Shown: positions 25,130 to 32,744 of the stretch, piece by piece
Numbering within the stretch: the stretch's first letter is position 1
Layout of the letters: every line of letters starts with the position of its first letter
NCBI GenBank assembly: GCA_000413015.1
Contig: KE332515.1
Coordinates: 593,092-657,091, forward strand
Source: Treponema socranskii subsp. paredis ATCC 35535
Lineage (GTDB): Bacteria; Spirochaetota; Spirochaetia; Treponematales; Treponemataceae
Length of the DNA: 64,000 nt
Reading direction: 5' to 3'
Made by a program: the position numbers and the translations under genes
The notes under the pieces: generated by a model
The model's database searches: none
Told to the model about the DNA's origin: nothing
What the model saw: only the letters and a program-made list of their open reading frames with translations

Positions 25130-26986
25130 ATGCCGCTCTCAAAAATCATCGTTCTCGATTTCGGAAGTCAATACGCACACTTGATCGCAAAGCGTTTCCG
25201 CGCTCTCGGTTATTATTCCGAAATCGCCCTCCCCTCCGCTTCTCTTTCGGAAATCGAAGGGGCAAAGGGGATCGTTTTAAGCGGGGGTCCCGCTTCAGTG
25301 TACGACGCGAATGTCCCCGCCTTCAACAAATCGATTTTGGATTCCGACATTCCGATTTTGGGACTCTGCTACGGACACCAGCTCATGGCGCAGCATTACG
25401 GCGGAAAAGTGGAAAAAGGAGAGGCGGGAGAATTCGGAATCGCGTACCTTGCGATCGACAAAAATACCGCATTTCCTCTCTTTTCCGGTATCGCTTCTCC
25501 TATGCAAGTGTGGATGAGCCATCAGGATGAAGTGACGAAGATCGCGGAAGGATTTGAAAAAACGGGCAGCACTGAAAACTGCAACTACGCAGCTTTGCAG
25601 AACCTTGAAAAAAAGCGCTTCAGTCTGCAGTTCCACTGCGAAGTCGCCGACACGCCGTGCGGCAATGCAGTGTTCGAAAACTTCGCTCTATTTTGCGGTA
25701 TGGAAAAAAATTGGGATGAAAAAGCGGTTTTGGAAATGATCATCGCAGACATACAGCGCGAAGCGAAAGATAAAAACGTGCTGCTTTTTTTAAGCGGAGG
25801 CGTCGACAGCAGCGTCACCTTTGCGCTTTTAAATAAAGCGCTCGGACAGGATCGCGTGCTCGGACTGCATATCGATAACGGCTTTATGCGTAAAGACGAA
25901 AGCAAAGCCGTTGCCGAACACTACCGTGCGGCGGGCTTTACCAATTTTATCGTCGAAGACGCGAGTGAGCGTTTTTTGAAAGCCGTGAGCGGACTTACGG
26001 ATCCGCAAAAAAAGCGCGTTGCGGTCGGAGAAACCTTTATCGCCGTTCGAGACGCCATCGTCGCCGAGCGGCACTTGGACGGGGAATCGTGGATGCTCGC
26101 GCAAGGCACGCTCTACCCCGACATCATCGAATCGGGCGGCACGAAAAATTCGAAGGTCATCAAAACGCACCACAACCGCGTCGAAGGAATTCAATCGCTC
26201 ATAGAAAAGGGTTTGATAATCGAACCGCTGAAAAATCTTTACAAAGACGAAGTGCGGAACATAGGAAAAAAGCTCGGCCTCGCCCCTTCCCTCATCCGCC
26301 GCCATCCCTTCCCCGGCCCGGGCCTTTCGATCAACGTATTGTGTTCGGACGGTACGATGAGCGAAAAAGACAAAACTGATTTTGAAAATGCGGAAAAAGA
26401 AATAGAGGTGATGCGCATTCCGCTTTCACAAACCGTAACGGAGCGATATGCGCTTCCGGTACGTTCGGTCGGCGTGCAGGGAGATTTCCGCACTTACCGA
26501 TTTCCGGCAGTGCTTTCATTCGAAACGCTTGCAGACGGTTTTTACCGCATACCCGAAGATTGGGACGCACTCGAAGCTGCATCCTCGCACATCACAAATA
26601 AGGCTTCTTTTATAAACCGCACGCTCATCCGCCTCTACCGAAAGCCGGGCGTAAAGCTTTCGCTGCAAAAAGGCTATTGCGATAAAGAGCGGCTCGACAG
26701 GCTTCGCGAAGCGGACGACATCGCGCTCGAAGCGCTTCACGAATCGGGGTGGTACGATAAAGTCTTCCAGCATTTGACGATCGACTTGCCCTATGCGTCT
26801 TCGCCCGACCGCGCAAGCTTCGTGCTCCGTCCCGTATGCAGCGAAGACGTGATGACCGCGCGCTTTGCACACTTGCCGCAGGATGTACTCGAGCGCATCG
26901 TACAAAAAATCGCAGCCCTCCCCTTTGTCGATGCGGTTTACTACGACGCGACGAATAAGCCGCCTGCGACCTTCGGCTGGGAATGA
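25130..26986 (+). CDS. guaA: GMP synthase (glutamine-hydrolysing), long form
   Basis: A 618-aa enzyme making GMP from XMP, about 100 aa longer than the usual bacterial form. The amidotransferase domain has Cys80 in LGLCYGHQ and FHCEV where most have FHPEV. The ATP pyrophosphatase loop SGGVDSS is at 222-228. RHPFPGPGLSI begins the dimerisation domain, where an insertion separates LPVRSVGVQGDFRTYRF from a second lobe ending SEDVMTARFAHLP and KPPATFGWE. The same layout occurs in the longer eukaryotic GMPS. AGGA precedes the ATG. Confidence 0.95.
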   Translation: MPLSKIIVLDFGSQYAHLIAKRFRALGYYSEIALPSASLSEIEGAKGIVLSGGPASVYDANVPAFNKSILDSDIPILGLCYGHQLMAQHYGGKVEKGEAGEFGIAYLAIDKNTAFPLFSGIASPMQVWMSHQDEVTKIAEGFEKTGSTENCNYAALQNLEKKRFSLQFHCEVADTPCGNAVFENFALFCGMEKNWDEKAVLEMIIADIQREAKDKNVLLFLSGGVDSSVTFALLNKALGQDRVLGLHIDNGFMRKDESKAVAEHYRAAGFTNFIVEDASERFLKAVSGLTDPQKKRVAVGETFIAVRDAIVAERHLDGESWMLAQGTLYPDIIESGGTKNSKVIKTHHNRVEGIQSLIEKGLIIEPLKNLYKDEVRNIGKKLGLAPSLIRRHPFPGPGLSINVLCSDGTMSEKDKTDFENAEKEIEVMRIPLSQTVTERYALPVRSVGVQGDFRTYRFPAVLSFETLADGFYRIPEDWDALEAASSHITNKASFINRTLIRLYRKPGVKLSLQKGYCDKERLDRLREADDIALEALHESGWYDKVFQHLTIDLPYASSPDRASFVLRPVCSEDVMTARFAHLPQDVLERIVQKIAALPFVDAVYYDATNKPPATFGWE

Positions 26987-27027
26987 TCGGTACGCGCGGA
27001 ATTATTTTTAAGGAAATTATTTTCTAC

Positions 27028-27056
27028 TTGACTTTTCGGTACGCCTATAGTATATT
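27028..27056 (+). promoter_or_regulatory. Strong promoter for the candidate structured RNA
   Basis: TTGACT (27028-27033), 17 nt, TATATT (27051-27056), with transcription expected near 27063. There is no good open frame with a ribosome binding site downstream before a terminator, so it most likely drives a non-coding RNA. Confidence 0.65.
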
Positions 27057-27062
27057 TACAGT

Positions 27063-27285
27063 AATCCTTGCAGGGTTTTTCCTGCTTCGATACGCGATGC
27101 CGTACGGGGTGTGTTTTTGTTGTATACTCCGTATTGACAGGTTTTTCCGAAAGGCAGTCGCGTCATTGGCAATCCGGCGCAAAGCCGGAAGAGGGATTCA
27201 CTATGCGGAACCGGACCGCAAATCCGGAATTGCGGGAAAGAGCAAGTAGGCATTTTGCCGAACATCTTTCCCTCTTGTTTTTTTT
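27063..27285 (+). ncRNA. Candidate structured non-coding RNA, about 223 nt
   Basis: Bounded by a near-consensus promoter and an intrinsic terminator. Visible helices: GCAGG/CCTGC (27070-27085); TACGGGGTGT/ATACTCCGTA (27103-27112 with 27124-27133, two G-U); CC-GAAA-GG (27147-27154); TCCGGC/GCCGGA (27173-27189). CCGCA (27216-27220) can pair with TGCGG upstream (27204-27208) or downstream (27231-27235); the downstream partner overlaps the terminator stem. Such exclusive pairing is riboswitch-like. I could not match it to 6S, SRP, tmRNA, RNase P RNA or common riboswitches. It may be a stand-alone sRNA or a leader regulating the GNAT gene. Confidence 0.5.
27234..27285 (+). terminator. Terminator of the candidate RNA
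   Basis: GGGAAAGA (27234-27241) pairs with TCTTTCCC (27265-27272) around an inner GGC-ATTTT-GCC hairpin; a run of eight T follows (27278-27285). The stem-to-T spacing is 5 nt, slightly long. Confidence 0.65.
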
Positions 27286-27331
27286 AAAGCACAGACCCGC
27301 GCGACGCAAATCGTGATAAAGCCTGTACGGC

Positions 27332-27360
27332 TGTACACGCGGCATAAAATCGCTTACAAT
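27332..27360 (+). promoter_or_regulatory. GNAT gene promoter, leaderless type
   Basis: TGTACA (27332-27337), 17 nt, TACAAT (27355-27360), then 6 nt to the ATG at 27367. No Shine-Dalgarno. Confidence 0.55.
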
Positions 27361-27366
27361 AATCCT

Positions 27367-27894
27367 ATGATTTTCCGTGCAGCCCTTCCGTCGGATATCC
27401 GCTCCATTATGGATATCGAAGCGGCATCTTTTGACACCGCCACGCGTGAAAGCGAAGAGGTGTTTTTATCGCGCATCGAAATCTGTAAAAATTGTTTTAT
27501 TGTCTTCGAAGATGTATCTTCTCACGCACTTTGCGGCTATTTCAGTGCGGAAAAATGGGAGTGCATTCCCGACAGCGATAAGGCATTTTCTCTCGAACAC
27601 GACCCCGCCTCTTCGCACCGTCCTACAGGCAGCGTGCTTTATTTGAGTTCATTTGCGCTCCTTCCCGCCTACCGCTCAAAAGGCATCGGAAAAAAACTTT
27701 TTTCTCAATCGGTCGACCGGTTTTCATCCGGCAATCCGGAAGTAAAAACCGCGCTCCTTCTCGTAAACGAAGCGTGGCGCGGCGCGCTGCATATCTACCG
27801 AAAAAACGGGTTTTCGGAACTCCGCCGTATCGCGAATTTTTTTTCCGAAGACGGGGTACAGACCGACGGCATCGTCATGACGAAAGCGCTATAA
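27367..27894 (+). CDS. GNAT-family N-acetyltransferase
   Basis: A 175-aa acetyl-CoA-dependent acyltransferase. The acetyl-CoA loop is LSSFALLPAYRSKGIGKKLF (R/QxxGxG/A type), and the C-terminal ALHIYRKNGFSEL is the usual motif B. The N-terminus MIFRAALPSDIRSIMDIEAA is typical when started at 27367; the frame opens earlier at 27313 but that region overlaps the promoter. The substrate is unknown; the length and insertions resemble arylalkylamine or RimI-like members. It stands alone between a candidate RNA and pncB. Confidence 0.87.
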   Translation: MIFRAALPSDIRSIMDIEAASFDTATRESEEVFLSRIEICKNCFIVFEDVSSHALCGYFSAEKWECIPDSDKAFSLEHDPASSHRPTGSVLYLSSFALLPAYRSKGIGKKLFSQSVDRFSSGNPEVKTALLLVNEAWRGALHIYRKNGFSELRRIANFFSEDGVQTDGIVMTKAL

Positions 27895-27925
27895 AACGGT
27901 ATCACCTACACACTCGATTCGGATT

Positions 27926-27954
27926 TTGACTAAATACGGTAAATCAATTACAAT
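27926..27954 (+). promoter_or_regulatory. pncB promoter
   Basis: TTGACT (27926-27931), 17 nt, TACAAT (27949-27954). The leader is about 104 nt and contains a small hairpin, ATCGC-GGATA-TGCGAT. A Shine-Dalgarno (GAGG) precedes the ATG at 28065. Confidence 0.65.
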
Positions 27955-28064
27955 ACGGCTTGTCAGGGAATGCAGCGTAAGACGGATGCCGGCAAAGCGC
28001 GCAAAAAACCTCTCTGAAAAATCGCGGATATGCGATTATCGATTTTTATCAATGAGGTATTTGT

Positions 28065-29555
28065 ATGAAAGAATCCGAAGCGAATTTTTCCCCGGCGGAA
28101 AGATGCGGCATCACGAGCGCGCTCTTTACCGATTTTTATGAACTCACGATGGCGCAGGGTTATTGGAAAGAAAAGATGAATCATCCGGTCGTCTTCGATA
28201 TGTTTTTCAGGCGGCAGCCCTGGTCGGGAGGTTTTTCCGTTCTCGCGGGAAACGAAACGCTCCTCGACCTTCTCACATCTTTCCGATTCGGAGATGCCGA
28301 CATCGCCTACCTCGCCGAACAAAAGATATTTGAAAAAGGTTTTCTCGATTATTTAAAGGACTTTTCGTTCGGAGGGGATGTTTACATGATGGACGAAGGT
28401 TCGGTGATTTTCCCTCAGGAACCGCTCATCCGAATTCACGCAAATCTCATCGAAGCGCAGATCGTCGAAGGATTGATTTTAAATTACGTAAACTTTCAAA
28501 GTCTCATCGCGACGAAAACTTGCCGCGTGTGGCTCGCATCGAACAAGGGCCATCTCATGGAATTCGGTTTGCGCCGAGCGCAGGGTCCCGACGGAGCGAT
28601 GAGCGCGTCGCGCGCGGCTTTCATCGGCGGAGCGGACGGAACGTCGAACACGCTTGCGGGAAAGCGCTACGGCATCCCCGTCATGGGAACGATGGCGCAT
28701 TCGTGGATCATGTCGTTTTCATCCGAACTCGAAGCGTTCCGCGCGTATGCGAAAATCTATCCGGAACATTCGGTCTTTTTGATTGATACGTACGATACGC
28801 TGAAATCCGGAATCAAAAACGCGATCATCGCGGGCAAAGAACTCGCCGAAAGAGGCTGCAATTTCGGCGTACGCCTCGATTCGGGCGACATCTCCTATCT
28901 TTCGACGGAAGTGCGGAAAGCGCTCGATGCGGCGGGTTTACCGAATGCAAAGATTTCCGTTTCAAACGAACTCACCGAAGATATCATTTCGGCGCTTGTC
29001 GCCGAGCGAGTTCCGATCGACAGCTGGGGCGTCGGCACGCACATGGTAACCGGCGGAAAAGAATCGTCTTTTACGGGCGTGTACAAGCTTGCCGCCCGGC
29101 ACGATGAAAAAACGGACGCGCTCATCCCCTCGATGAAGTTTTCGGACAATCCCGCAAAGACGACAAATCCCGGCATAAAAAACGTATTCCGTCTCTACGA
29201 CGAATGCGGTATGGCAAAAGCCGACATCCTCGCACTCGACGGAGAAAAAATTGAAAAAGGAAAAGAATACCGCTATTATCACCCGATGATCGACTACCGG
29301 CAATTCGCTTTTACGGCATCCCGCGTCGAGCCGCTTTTAAAAAAGCGAGTCGAAGGCGGAAAGCGTACGAAAGCGCGCATTCCCGACAGCGAACAGCTTA
29401 CGATAAGCCGGAAAACGATGCGTGAGCAGCTCGAAACGCTCGACGAATCGTATAAACGCTTATTGAATCCTCACATCTATAAAGTGTCCATAACGGAAAA
29501 GCTCAAAGATTTGAAGCTGCGCTTTATTAAAGACAATATCGCGCACGGCGAATAA
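28065..29555 (+). CDS. pncB: Nicotinate phosphoribosyltransferase
   Basis: A 496-aa enzyme of NAD salvage that joins nicotinate to PRPP using ATP. Family motifs include TDFYELTMAQGYW near the N-terminus, MFFRRQPWSGGFSVLAG, EFGLRRAQGPDGAMSASRAAF, GTMAHSWIMSF and GVRLDSGDISYLS, with WGVGTHMVTG further on. Length is usual for the longer PncB class. It appears monocistronic with a conventional ribosome binding site. Confidence 0.95.
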   Translation: MKESEANFSPAERCGITSALFTDFYELTMAQGYWKEKMNHPVVFDMFFRRQPWSGGFSVLAGNETLLDLLTSFRFGDADIAYLAEQKIFEKGFLDYLKDFSFGGDVYMMDEGSVIFPQEPLIRIHANLIEAQIVEGLILNYVNFQSLIATKTCRVWLASNKGHLMEFGLRRAQGPDGAMSASRAAFIGGADGTSNTLAGKRYGIPVMGTMAHSWIMSFSSELEAFRAYAKIYPEHSVFLIDTYDTLKSGIKNAIIAGKELAERGCNFGVRLDSGDISYLSTEVRKALDAAGLPNAKISVSNELTEDIISALVAERVPIDSWGVGTHMVTGGKESSFTGVYKLAARHDEKTDALIPSMKFSDNPAKTTNPGIKNVFRLYDECGMAKADILALDGEKIEKGKEYRYYHPMIDYRQFAFTASRVEPLLKKRVEGGKRTKARIPDSEQLTISRKTMREQLETLDESYKRLLNPHIYKVSITEKLKDLKLRFIKDNIAHGE

Positions 29556-29556
29556 G

Positions 29557-29610
29557 AAAAAAACATCCCCTGCGCCGAGCTTTGCAAATGCAAAACCCGG
29601 TACAGGGAAT
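29557..29610 (-). terminator. Terminator of the YedE/CoA-disulfide reductase operon
   Basis: On the minus strand a long imperfect hairpin, ATTCCCTG (29610-29603) with CAGGGGAT (29572-29565), encloses CCG/CGG and TTTGCA/TGCAAA, followed by seven T (29563-29557). It lies in the convergent gap after pncB and may stop both genes, but the T tract favours the minus strand. Confidence 0.8.
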
Positions 29611-29623
29611 CAAAAATCAATTA

Positions 29624-30892
29624 TTATTTTTTGACGCAAGCGCGGTACACGTTTTTGAGAATCGCATTTCCGAGCATGCCGCCGGCAACGAGTGCGATTA
29701 AAAAGATCCATCCTGAAAGCGAAAAGTTTGCAATCGGCGTATAGAGCGCTCCGACGTTGCAGCCGTTCGAAAGGCGCGTGCCGAATCCCATGGCAAAGCC
29801 GCCCAAAGCATAGACGAGTGCGTCCAGAGGCGTAATTTTAAGGCCGCTTGTAAACACTTTCGTAAACATTCCCGCCATAAGCAGATAGATAAGAGTTCCG
29901 ACAACGATACCGATATTTTGCATATTCATCGGATTTTCGGCAAAGGGCATCGTAAAAGGACCTGCGGGTTTATTCGTAAACGACGTAATCGCATCGGTTG
30001 AGACGCCGAAAACTCTAAGGAGCCTTCCGAACCAAAAACCGAAAGGTGTGGACGCGCCCCAGCCTTCTTTCGTCACGCCCATGAGCAGCGTAAACAAAAC
30101 GGACAAAATCACCGCGCCTTCGACGAGCGTCCACGGTTTTACAAAGATGCGGTCGTAAGTGGCGCCGCTCAAAAGCTTATAACGAGCGCTGTCGAGATCG
30201 GACAGTTTTTCCTGTACGGTTTCCGTGTCGACGCCGGTATACGTATTCGATTGCTTGCGCTTTTTTTCATAGAGATACGAAAGCGCGATAACGATGCCGG
30301 CAAAGACCATCGTTACGGCCACCGCACCGATGTATTCGATACGCTTGTTGCCGCCGAACCAGTCGGGAATAAAAACGCCGCTCGGAAAAGTCGCCGTCGA
30401 AACGAGCGATTTTTTTACCCAGTCCGCTTTTGCTTGGATCGGAAAACCGACGAATACGCCGATACCGAAAAAGAGGAGCGTAATGAGCGCGCGCGGTAAA
30501 CCGGTTACCAAATCGGTAAGCGTCCCGGTCGCACAGCACGACGAACAGCTCATACCGAAGCCGAACAAAACGCCTCCTATGACAAGTCCGGCATTGATCG
30601 GGTTTACCCAGAGATCGTATTTTGTCGCGTCTGCGAAAATCAAAAACGATGCGGAGAGGATCGACGAAAGGACGAACATGAGCATGAGCGCTCGCATGAG
30701 TTTCGTCGAACCGGTACGATAGGCGCGGTTAATGCTGCCGGCAAATCCGAAAAAGGATCGCGAAAGCACATAACCGAGAGCAAGTCCCATAACCCAGCGG
30801 AAAAAAACCATATCCGTTTTTAATAAAGCGGATCCCGACGCGATGCACAAAATAAGCAGCGCGACTCCGATAATCTTTTCAATTGTTTTCAT
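29624..30892 (-). CDS. YeeE/YedE-family membrane transporter
   Basis: A 422-aa polytopic protein with two repeated halves, about ten hydrophobic helices and the family's cysteine motifs: FGFGMSCSSCCATGTLTDL in the first half and RLSNGCNVGALYTPIANF in the second. YeeE-type proteins import thiosulfate; YedE members have been linked to selenium metabolism. The upstream partner gene is a CoA-disulfide reductase-rhodanese, which handles sulfane sulfur, so a reduced sulfur or selenium compound is the likely substrate. GAGGAAG precedes the ATG, 27 nt after the partner's stop. Confidence 0.88.
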   Translation of the reverse strand: MKTIEKIIGVALLILCIASGSALLKTDMVFFRWVMGLALGYVLSRSFFGFAGSINRAYRTGSTKLMRALMLMFVLSSILSASFLIFADATKYDLWVNPINAGLVIGGVLFGFGMSCSSCCATGTLTDLVTGLPRALITLLFFGIGVFVGFPIQAKADWVKKSLVSTATFPSGVFIPDWFGGNKRIEYIGAVAVTMVFAGIVIALSYLYEKKRKQSNTYTGVDTETVQEKLSDLDSARYKLLSGATYDRIFVKPWTLVEGAVILSVLFTLLMGVTKEGWGASTPFGFWFGRLLRVFGVSTDAITSFTNKPAGPFTMPFAENPMNMQNIGIVVGTLIYLLMAGMFTKVFTSGLKITPLDALVYALGGFAMGFGTRLSNGCNVGALYTPIANFSLSGWIFLIALVAGGMLGNAILKNVYRACVKK

Positions 30893-30919
30893 ATCATCTT
30901 CCTCTTTAATAATTAATAA

Positions 30920-32617
30920 TTATTTAAAATTATATGCCGTAACGATAGGCTTCCGATTTTGCACTTTATCGGTAAAGTATTCGTATTCGCTCACGCCGAG
31001 AAAAGAACCCATGATATTGTACACGTTTTTCCAGCCGCTGCCCTGCAGCGCGCAGAGCGCGTTGTAGCTTCTCTGACTCGAACGGCAATGCAAGTACACG
31101 GGTCTATCTTTCGGTATTTCGTTCATGCGCTCGCGCAGAACGCTCAGCGGAATGTTGACCGCGTTGACGATGTGCCCCGCTGCATACTCTTTCGGCTCGC
31201 GCACGTCGACGATGCACGCGTTCCGCTCGACAAGTTCGCGCACTTTCGTGACGGGCACTTGCTTAAACACTCCGTTCAAAATATTGAGGCCGACGAGGGC
31301 TGCGTGATTGACAACATCTTTTGCGGTACCGAACATCGGCGAATAACACAATTCGAGCTCTTTCAAATCTTCGAGCGTTCCATGCAGCATAATGCAGGTC
31401 GCAATGACGTCGATTCGCTTATCGACGGCACCCTTACCTATCGCCTGTGCGCCGATGATCGCTCCTGACGGTTTTTCGAAAATCAATTTGAAAAAGAGCG
31501 GATTCGCATTCGGCATAAGGCCGACTTTATCGCCGGGGATGACATACACGTAATCGTAATCGATTCCCGCATCTTTACACGCCCTTTCGTTTAAGCCGGT
31601 ACATGCCGCATTGAAATCGAAGCAGCGGATAACCGACGAACCGATGACGCCGGTGTTGCGGTGCGGAATGCGGTACATATCGTCGGCGGCCGCTCTCGCT
31701 TCTCTCTGAGCGGGACCTGCGAGCGTAAGGCGCGTTTTTTTATTTGTGATAAAGTGCGTCACTTCGATCGCATCGCCTACGGCGTAGATGTCGGGAACGT
31801 TCGTGCGGTAATTGTGATCGACGAGGATACCCCCCGTCGTGCCAATTTCGACGCCTGCCGATTTTGCAAGTTCGGTTTCAGGCCGCACGCCGAGCGCCAT
31901 GATGACCGCCCCTGCGGCGATCTTCTTTCCGCTTTCGGTCGTAATGTCTTTTTCGCCGATCTCTTTGATGCCGTCGCCGAGGACGAGAGCGACGCCTTTG
32001 TCGTACATTTCTTTGTGCAAAATCTGCGCCATATCGTAATCGAAGGGTGCAAGCACTTGGTCGAGTTTTTCGACGAGCGTGACGTTTTTTCCGGCAAGCT
32101 TAAAGTTTTCGGCGACTTCAATGCCTATAAAACCGCCGCCGACTACGACGATATCGCTTACCGAGTGTTCCGTAACGTAATCGTCGATCTTTTTGATATC
32201 GACGACGTTGCGTACCGAAAACACGTGTTCCCGATCGATGCCCGGAATCGCTCTCGGCATGACGGGAGAAGCGCCCGGAGAGAGGACGAGCGTGTCGTAG
32301 CTTTCGTCGAACTCTTTTCCGCTCGTCAAATCTTTTACGGTAACGGTTTTTTGCTCGGCGTTTACTTTGAGTACTTCGTGCGACGTTTTCGCAACGATAT
32401 TGTACTGTTTTTTAAACTGTTCGGGCGACATAAGCACGAGATCGTCGCTTTCTTTTACGATCCGGCTCAAAAAAAAGGGCAGCGAACAGTTCGAAAACGA
32501 AACGTTCGGCCCCTTTTCAAACATAATGACTTCAGCACTTTCATCGAGCCTTCGGGCTCGAGCGGCAACGGAAGCACCGCCTGCAACTCCGCCGACGATT
32601 ACGATCTTTTTTACCAT
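30920..32617 (-). CDS. cdr: CoA-disulfide reductase with rhodanese domain
   Basis: A 565-aa FAD/NAD(P)H-dependent oxidoreductase of the CoADR-Rhd type. The FAD GxGxxG-like VGGVAGGASVAARAR is at the start, and the single redox Cys44 lies in FSNCSLPFF. The second dinucleotide site is VVVGGGFIGIEVAENF. A rhodanese domain (about 460-560) carries the catalytic Cys511 in HCRSSQRS. Such proteins reduce CoA disulfide or CoA persulfide and polysulfides. AGGAGG precedes the ATG. It is co-transcribed with the YeeE/YedE transporter. Confidence 0.93.
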   Translation of the reverse strand: MVKKIVIVGGVAGGASVAARARRLDESAEVIMFEKGPNVSFSNCSLPFFLSRIVKESDDLVLMSPEQFKKQYNIVAKTSHEVLKVNAEQKTVTVKDLTSGKEFDESYDTLVLSPGASPVMPRAIPGIDREHVFSVRNVVDIKKIDDYVTEHSVSDIVVVGGGFIGIEVAENFKLAGKNVTLVEKLDQVLAPFDYDMAQILHKEMYDKGVALVLGDGIKEIGEKDITTESGKKIAAGAVIMALGVRPETELAKSAGVEIGTTGGILVDHNYRTNVPDIYAVGDAIEVTHFITNKKTRLTLAGPAQREARAAADDMYRIPHRNTGVIGSSVIRCFDFNAACTGLNERACKDAGIDYDYVYVIPGDKVGLMPNANPLFFKLIFEKPSGAIIGAQAIGKGAVDKRIDVIATCIMLHGTLEDLKELELCYSPMFGTAKDVVNHAALVGLNILNGVFKQVPVTKVRELVERNACIVDVREPKEYAAGHIVNAVNIPLSVLRERMNEIPKDRPVYLHCRSSQRSYNALCALQGSGWKNVYNIMGSFLGVSEYEYFTDKVQNRKPIVTAYNFK

Positions 32618-32661
32618 TTTTTTTCAATTCCTCCTGTTTTTTATAGCGAAATATCGTATCC

Positions 32662-32691
32662 AGTATACAACTCGAAATTAAAAACTGTCAA
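32662..32691 (-). promoter_or_regulatory. Promoter of the CoA-disulfide reductase operon
   Basis: Minus strand: TTGACA (32691-32686), 18 nt, TATACT (32667-32662). A near-consensus sigma70 promoter with a short conventional leader. Confidence 0.75.
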
Positions 32692-32744
32692 GATTTCTTT
32701 ATTGCATTTAATTCAAATTTTATAAAAAAACGGCGGCGATTGCT

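Noticed and set aside
27211-27235. H-type pseudoknot CCGGA-CCGCA-aa-TCCGG-aat-TGCGG
   Set aside because: The two stems would need a loop between their 5' strands, and none is present; alternative hairpins are more plausible.
27131-27245. Known riboswitch (c-di-GMP, cobalamin, others) or housekeeping RNA
   Set aside because: Individual bits such as CGCAAAGCC resemble parts of c-di-GMP aptamers, but the required core motifs and their order are missing.
31661-32725. 354-aa plus-strand frame opposite the CoA-disulfide reductase
   Set aside because: No start site or motifs; the opposite strand encodes a clear enzyme.
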